Shown: one piece after another, positions 38,068 through 42,000 of the stretch
Position numbering within the stretch: position 1 is the first letter of the stretch
Layout of the letters: each line of letters opens with the position of its first letter
From: Myxococcales bacterium
GTDB taxonomy: Bacteria > Myxococcota_A > Polyangia > Polyangiales > Houyiibacteriaceae
Assembly (NCBI GenBank): GCA_024640845.1
Contig: JAHEEE010000012.1
Span: forward strand, 27,794 to 69,793
DNA: 42,000 nt
Direction of reading: 5' to 3'
The notes under the pieces: generated by a model
Database searches by the model: none
The model's input: the letters and a program-made list of their open reading frames with translations, nothing else
Told to the model about the DNA's origin: nothing
Translations under genes and position numbers: made by a program

Positions 38068-39093
38068 CTACGCGCTGGACTTCTGCAGGCGGGCCATGCC
38101 GGCGAACAGCGCCAAGATGTCGGGTTGCTCGGTGTCGCCCTCGAGCTCCCGATACAAGGTGTGGACATTGACGTAGATGCGTTCGGCGTCTAGCCAGCCT
38201 CTGAATTCATCGAGAGCCATGTCGCGAATCGCGTCCTCGATGCTCATGCCTGCGTCAAAGCGGCGTCGCGTTTCCTTCGTGAGCACCTCGAGGTAGTGGA
38301 GGATTTCTCGCAGTCCGGTCTTGTCGGTCAGCACCCCGTGGCCGGGGACCACAGTCTCCACGTCCATCTCGATGAGTCGTCGCAACGCGGCAATCCAGTT
38401 CGACACGGGCCCTTCCCAGATGATCGGATGCGCGTCTTTGAAGAGCAGGTCGCCTGTGAAGAGGGTCTTGTCCTCTGGGACGTAGACAACTGCGTCCCCC
38501 TTGCTGTGCGCGGGGCCGAGCTCGAAGAGCACGACCCTCTTGTCCCCAACTCGAAGCTCGAGCTCGCCATCGAAGATCCGGGTCGGAGGCACGGGCTTCA
38601 TGCCAGAAAAGTCGAAGTCGCCGAACGCGGGAAGCGCGAGCGCCGCCGCATCAGATAGGAGGGCGATGCGGTCGATCCCGACTGAGTTGAGCACGCTGCC
38701 GACGAAACGAGCGCCGGCGCCGAGCGAATCAACGATCCGGGCGGCTCGCATCAACAACTGGTTCCGGCTAGCCGGACCCTCCTCGAGATCCTGTACGCAA
38801 CCGCGCGTGCCGATGATCTCGGCGTCCGCGACGAGCACGTTGCCGTAACAGTGATCCCCATTTCCATGCGTGTTGACCACCGTGTCGATTCGAGACGCAG
38901 ATGGCACCGCTCGCCGCATCGTGTCCAGCATCTCTTGCGTGATCTTCCGATCGAAGAGCGTGTCGACGAGGAGCGTTTCACCGCCGTCGGTGATCAGCCC
39001 GGCGTTGCTCCAACCCCAGGAGCCGGGAAGCTGAGTGTAGGCGTAGACGCCGTTGCCAATTTCGTGAAGGGTCTTTTGAATCCTCGCTCCCAT
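38068..39093 (-). CDS. MBL-fold metallohydrolase with HxNxDH motif
   Basis: This 341-residue metallo-beta-lactamase-fold enzyme has the zinc motif NTHGNGDHCYGN: H76, N78, D80, H81, where the canonical second His is Asn. Further ligands are likely in GPAHSKGDAVVYV, FTGDLLF and VVPGHG. It has no signal peptide. HxNxDH members are a subfamily whose substrates are poorly known; quinoprotein relay and thioester hydrolases are possible relatives. A promoter with a 17-base spacer ends five bases before the ATG at 39093. It is convergent with the small cysteine-rich gene. Confidence 0.82.
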   Translation of the reverse strand: MGARIQKTLHEIGNGVYAYTQLPGSWGWSNAGLITDGGETLLVDTLFDRKITQEMLDTMRRAVPSASRIDTVVNTHGNGDHCYGNVLVADAEIIGTRGCVQDLEEGPASRNQLLMRAARIVDSLGAGARFVGSVLNSVGIDRIALLSDAAALALPAFGDFDFSGMKPVPPTRIFDGELELRVGDKRVVLFELGPAHSKGDAVVYVPEDKTLFTGDLLFKDAHPIIWEGPVSNWIAALRRLIEMDVETVVPGHGVLTDKTGLREILHYLEVLTKETRRRFDAGMSIEDAIRDMALDEFRGWLDAERIYVNVHTLYRELEGDTEQPDILALFAGMARLQKSSA

Positions 39094-39098
39094 GGGCC

Positions 39099-39127
39099 TT
39101 TATCCCAGGTCGGACGGAAATTGGAAA
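39099..39127 (-). promoter_or_regulatory. Promoter of the MBL hydrolase gene
   Basis: On the minus strand TTTCCA (39127-39122) is followed after 17 bases by GATAAA (39104-39099), with four of six bases of the consensus in each box. The -10 box ends five bases before the ATG, so transcription would begin at or near the start codon and no ribosome site is visible. Confidence 0.4.
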
Positions 39128-39146
39128 GAGCGGCCAACCGAGCGGG

Positions 39147-40409
39147 CTAGGGCGCCTCGAAGAACCGCGTCATCACGTCGATCATTTTCGGAACGTCAGC
39201 GACAGCGGCCACCTCGCGACACGAGTGCATCGAAAGCATGGGGTTGCCAACGTCGACTGTGCGAATGCCTAGCTGTGCGGCCGTGATCGGCCCGATCGTG
39301 CTTCCGCATCCGAGGTCCGATCGAATGACGAAGCGCTGGGTGGTGACGTCGGCTGCCGCGGCGGCTCGCTCGAAGCGAGCCCAGCTTTCACCGTCGGTCG
39401 CATACGACTGGTTGACGTTGATCTTCACGACCGGGCCGGCGCCTAGTCGCGGTTGGTGTTGAGGCTCGTGCATGTCGGCGTAGTTGGGGTGAATCGCGTG
39501 CGCCATGTCGGCCGAGATGAGGAACGACTGCGCGACGGCTCGATGGTAGTCCTCGGGCGAGGAGCCAGACAAGCGTTGGAGGCAGCTTCGAAGGAAGTCG
39601 GACGCAGCGCCTTGGGCGCTTCGGCTTCCGACCTCTTCATGGTCGTACAGCACGATTCCTCGCGTTTCTCGGACCTCATTCGACGCCGCAAGCAACGAGG
39701 TCAGCGCCGCGTGACAGCTCGCCAGGTTGTCGAGTCGCGCAGCATGAATGAACTCCCGGTTGATGCCGCTCAACGCGGCCGGCTGGAGGTCGTACGCCAT
39801 CAGGTCCCACGCGAGGATGTCCTTCGCGCCGACGTCGCCGAGCTCCGCTGCGAGCAGCGCGCGCAGCTCCATGGGATCCAAGCCGTCGAGCGCAGCAATC
39901 GGCGCCATGTGCTTCTGGGCGTTGAGAACCAGCCCTTCGGTGTTTACCTTGCGGTTCAGGTGAATCGCGAGCGATGGTACGCGTAGCAGCGCCCGCCCGA
40001 AGTCGACGAGCCGCTCGGTACCATCGGCCAGCAATGCGCGTCCTGCGATCGAGAGATCGCGGTCGAGCCAGGTGTGCAGCAGCACGCCGCCGTACGGTTC
40101 AACACCAATCTGCTCGTATCCCGAGCGACGGAGCTCCGGGTTCGGCTTGATCCGGAGATTCGGGGAGTCCGTGTGGGCGCCGATGAGTTGGAACCCAGCA
40201 TCGCTCGGGGGCGTGTTGCCCAGGTGGAACGCGGCCAGTGAGCCACCCCCACGGGCAAGGTAGACCTTGTCGCCCGGGCCCACGTCCCACGCCTTCGCTT
40301 CGTCGAGGCGTCGGTAGCCTGCGGCTTCCAAGCGTCCGGCGGCCACCGCGACCGCGTGAAACGGGGTGGGGCCGGCGTTGATGTAGTGGAGTAGATCCTG
40401 AACGGGCAC
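39147..40409 (-). CDS. M18-family aminopeptidase
   Basis: M18 enzymes are zinc aminopeptidases acting on N-terminal acidic or neutral residues. The 420-residue protein starts VPVQDLLHYINAGPTPFHAV, with metal ligands at H79 and D81 (GAHTDSPNLRIKP), further acidic residues in LYDHEEVGSRS, and the late SADMAHAIHPNY and LSMHSCREVAA. GTG at 40409 is chosen because GAGGA lies about six bases upstream; GTG at 40421 overlaps the HMG-CoA lyase stop. It follows that gene closely on the minus strand. Confidence 0.9.
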   Translation of the reverse strand: MPVQDLLHYINAGPTPFHAVAVAAGRLEAAGYRRLDEAKAWDVGPGDKVYLARGGGSLAAFHLGNTPPSDAGFQLIGAHTDSPNLRIKPNPELRRSGYEQIGVEPYGGVLLHTWLDRDLSIAGRALLADGTERLVDFGRALLRVPSLAIHLNRKVNTEGLVLNAQKHMAPIAALDGLDPMELRALLAAELGDVGAKDILAWDLMAYDLQPAALSGINREFIHAARLDNLASCHAALTSLLAASNEVRETRGIVLYDHEEVGSRSAQGAASDFLRSCLQRLSGSSPEDYHRAVAQSFLISADMAHAIHPNYADMHEPQHQPRLGAGPVVKINVNQSYATDGESWARFERAAAAADVTTQRFVIRSDLGCGSTIGPITAAQLGIRTVDVGNPMLSMHSCREVAAVADVPKMIDVMTRFFEAP

Positions 40410-40417
40410 GTTCTTCC

Positions 40418-41347
40418 TCACTTCGCGAGGGAGCGTACACCAGCGCGGTGCACTTTGCCCGGAAGGTCGCGGCCGACGATCGCTTCGGCGACCTGACCGG
40501 CCTGCCACAGCTTCTCGAGGTCGATCCCGGTCTCGATCCCCATGCCATGTAGGGTGTAGACCAAGTCCTCGGTCGCGAGATTGCCCGCCGCCCCTGGCGC
40601 ATAAGGACAGCCGCCGAGCCCCGCAACCGAGGCGTCGAAGGTCGTGATTCCCATCTGTAGCCCCGCCAAGACGTTGGCGAGCGCCGTGCCCCGCGTGTCG
40701 TGCAGATGAAGCGCGATCTTCTCGAGCGGGATGTCCTTCGCGAATAGCTCGACGATGCGCTGCGTCTGAATGGGCGTTCCGACGCCGATCGTGTCCCCGA
40801 GCGACACCTGGTAGCAGCCGGCGTCGAGTAGGTGCTTGGCCAGCGTCAACCCCTTTGCCGGATCGACGTCGCCCTCGTACGGGCAGCCCCACATCGTCGA
40901 GACGTACCCGCGCACCGTGAGCCCCCGTTCGACCGCCGGCCCGATGACCGGTTCGAAGGCCTTCAGTGTTTGCGCCACGGTCTTGTTGACGTTTTTCAGG
41001 TTGTGGGTCTCGCTCGCGCTGACGAACACGGCGATCTCGTCGATGTTTGCGGCGATGGCGCGCCGGAGGCCCGTCGCGTTGGGGCAGAGGCACGCGTAGG
41101 TCACGCCTTGGCGCCGTTCGATCATCCGGCACACCTCGTCGGCATCAGCCATCTGAGGCACCCACTTCGGCGCGACGAAGCTCCCGACCTCCAGCCGCCG
41201 AACCCCTGCGTCGACCAGTGCCTCGATCAGGCGGACCTTGGCGTGCGTCGCGACCTGCGCGCTCTCGTTTTGCAGCCCGTCGCGCGGGGAGACCTCGTAG
41301 ACCGACACTTTGGACGGCAGCTTTGAACCCGGATCCATACCCTTCAT
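40418..41347 (-). CDS. Hydroxymethylglutaryl-CoA lyase
   Basis: HMG-CoA lyase cleaves HMG-CoA to acetyl-CoA and acetoacetate in leucine degradation. The 309-residue TIM barrel starts LPSKVSVYEVSPRDGLQNE, with catalytic R22 and D23, and has the metal motif LHLHDTRGTALANV and the signature loop GLGGCPYAPGAAGNLATED with the catalytic Cys. Methylmalate or isopropylmalate synthases are excluded by this loop. AAGAAGG precedes the ATG at 41347. It is the first of two minus-strand genes with the M18 aminopeptidase, with which no functional link is known. Confidence 0.93.
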   Translation of the reverse strand: MKGMDPGSKLPSKVSVYEVSPRDGLQNESAQVATHAKVRLIEALVDAGVRRLEVGSFVAPKWVPQMADADEVCRMIERRQGVTYACLCPNATGLRRAIAANIDEIAVFVSASETHNLKNVNKTVAQTLKAFEPVIGPAVERGLTVRGYVSTMWGCPYEGDVDPAKGLTLAKHLLDAGCYQVSLGDTIGVGTPIQTQRIVELFAKDIPLEKIALHLHDTRGTALANVLAGLQMGITTFDASVAGLGGCPYAPGAAGNLATEDLVYTLHGMGIETGIDLEKLWQAGQVAEAIVGRDLPGKVHRAGVRSLAK

Positions 41348-41458
41348 CTACTTTGCCTTCTTTCGCGCGCAAAGTCCGAGGCAATTCAACGAAAAACCCC
41401 CCGACATGGGTGCAGGTACCTAGCCCCCAAACGCGATCTGGTAGATACTCCGCACCGC

Positions 41459-42000
41459 ATGACGACGCTGACCGCTTTGATGCTGGCGACGCCCTTGTTT
41501 GGCATGTCGCTGCAAATCGATTCCGCGATGCTGGACGCCCCAGCGATGGCGGTCGACCCCGGCGCCTTCTTGGCCACGGCGAGCGCAACGGAGCTGAATG
41601 AGCCAACCACGGCCGACCTGATCCGACAGCGCAACAAGATCAAGAAGGTCCACAAATGGTTTGGCATTGCCACGTGGTCTCTCATGACCCTGACCGTTGC
41701 GGCAGGGTTCGTGCAATTCCACAACCAGTACGGATGGTGGCAGAGCCAGGCGACGAATCCGTGCGTCCAGGGGACGGCTTTTCCGAGACAGCAGGCCTGT
41801 AGTGGGGTGCCGATCGCCCATGCGACCCTTGCCGCGCTCACCTCGGCCGCCTATTTCACCACCTTCGGCTTGTCCTTCGCGATGCCCGACCCGCTCAAGG
41901 TCAGCGAGGGCGACAGCGCCTTCGCGAGGAAGCTTCGGACCCACAAGGTGCTTCGATGGGTGAGCTTTGCGGGCATGCTGACCCAGATCGGTCTCGGCAT
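41459..42000 (+). CDS. Cytochrome b561-like membrane protein (partial, runs off the window)
   Basis: This reading frame is open from ATG 41459 to the window end and is therefore incomplete at its 3' end. The first 180 residues show a signal peptide-like start (TTLTALMLATPLFGMSL), then hydrophobic helices at about 67-84, 118-140 and 166-180. Histidines stand at helix starts: H65 (VHKWFG), H121 (IAHATLAAL) and H162 (THKVLRWVSF). This spacing is like haem-ligating histidines of b561-type proteins. C102 and C114 lie in the loop between helices. A GATACT box (41444-41449) lies nine bases before the ATG, with no ribosome site. The assignment is tentative. Confidence 0.55.
   Translation, partial: MTTLTALMLATPLFGMSLQIDSAMLDAPAMAVDPGAFLATASATELNEPTTADLIRQRNKIKKVHKWFGIATWSLMTLTVAAGFVQFHNQYGWWQSQATNPCVQGTAFPRQQACSGVPIAHATLAALTSAAYFTTFGLSFAMPDPLKVSEGDSAFARKLRTHKVLRWVSFAGMLTQIGLG

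Noticed and set aside
40410-41132. Long N-terminal extension of the M18 aminopeptidase
   Set aside because: It runs in another frame through the HMG-CoA lyase gene; the ribosome site supports the GTG at 40409.

Overview
This 42 kb window is GC-rich chromosomal DNA of a Gram-negative bacterium. It is almost completely filled with 46 genes on both strands, with no intergenic gap longer than about 280 bases. Lipoprotein signal peptides, a TonB-like protein, EF-P with its EpmA ligase, QueG, a MoxR/VWA pair, an RNA-polymerase-independent set of exported proteins of unknown function and frequent GTG starts together suggest a Myxococcota or deltaproteobacterial-type organism. That placement is inferred from gene content; no rRNA gene is present to prove it. 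I see no tRNA, rRNA, CRISPR array, insertion sequence, prophage or obvious foreign island.

Layout, 1-10 kb: a TetR regulator overlapping holB (minus strand); mazG; a lipoprotein-efp-epmA operon (minus); a TPR membrane protein; a patatin phospholipase; cutA with a class II glutamine-amidotransferase-like protein that lacks its nucleophile; xerD; and two uncharacterised membrane proteins. 10-17 kb: the TCA operon sucC-sucD-mdh, an alpha/beta hydrolase, ndk, dapD, an orphan TRAP-type binding protein, then a small TM2-like membrane protein and a transglycosylase-like lipoprotein. 17-26 kb: rlmN, a UDPGP-family nucleotidyltransferase, an exported repeat protein, a TonB-like protein, queG, obg, and a receiver-domain/PEGA-like membrane fusion. 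26-34 kb: a sulfatase-fold lipoprotein paired with a DUF3604/PHP-like hydrolase, hisS, an AMIN-like exported protein, and moxR with a VWA protein. 34-42 kb: a yceD-rpmF-fabG-acpP-fabF-rpiB operon with a small Cys-rich protein, an MBL-fold hydrolase, an M18 aminopeptidase with an HMG-CoA lyase, and the first part of a b561-like membrane protein.

Many genes are central metabolism and information processing: replication (HolB), chromosome dimer resolution (XerD), translation quality (EF-P/EpmA, RlmN, QueG, HisS, RpmF, Obg), TCA cycle (SucCD, Mdh), lysine/peptidoglycan precursor (DapD) and fatty-acid elongation (FabG, AcpP, FabF). The less ordinary content is several enzyme-fold proteins with altered active sites: a Ser-for-Cys amidotransferase, a Thr-nucleophile sulfatase fold, an MBL hydrolase with HxNxDH, a VWA protein with DxGxS and an Asp-type hydrolase without halide-binding residues. 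There are also unusual membrane fusions and a nested inverted repeat in the divergent region before xerD. No single defence, secretion or mobile system is evident.
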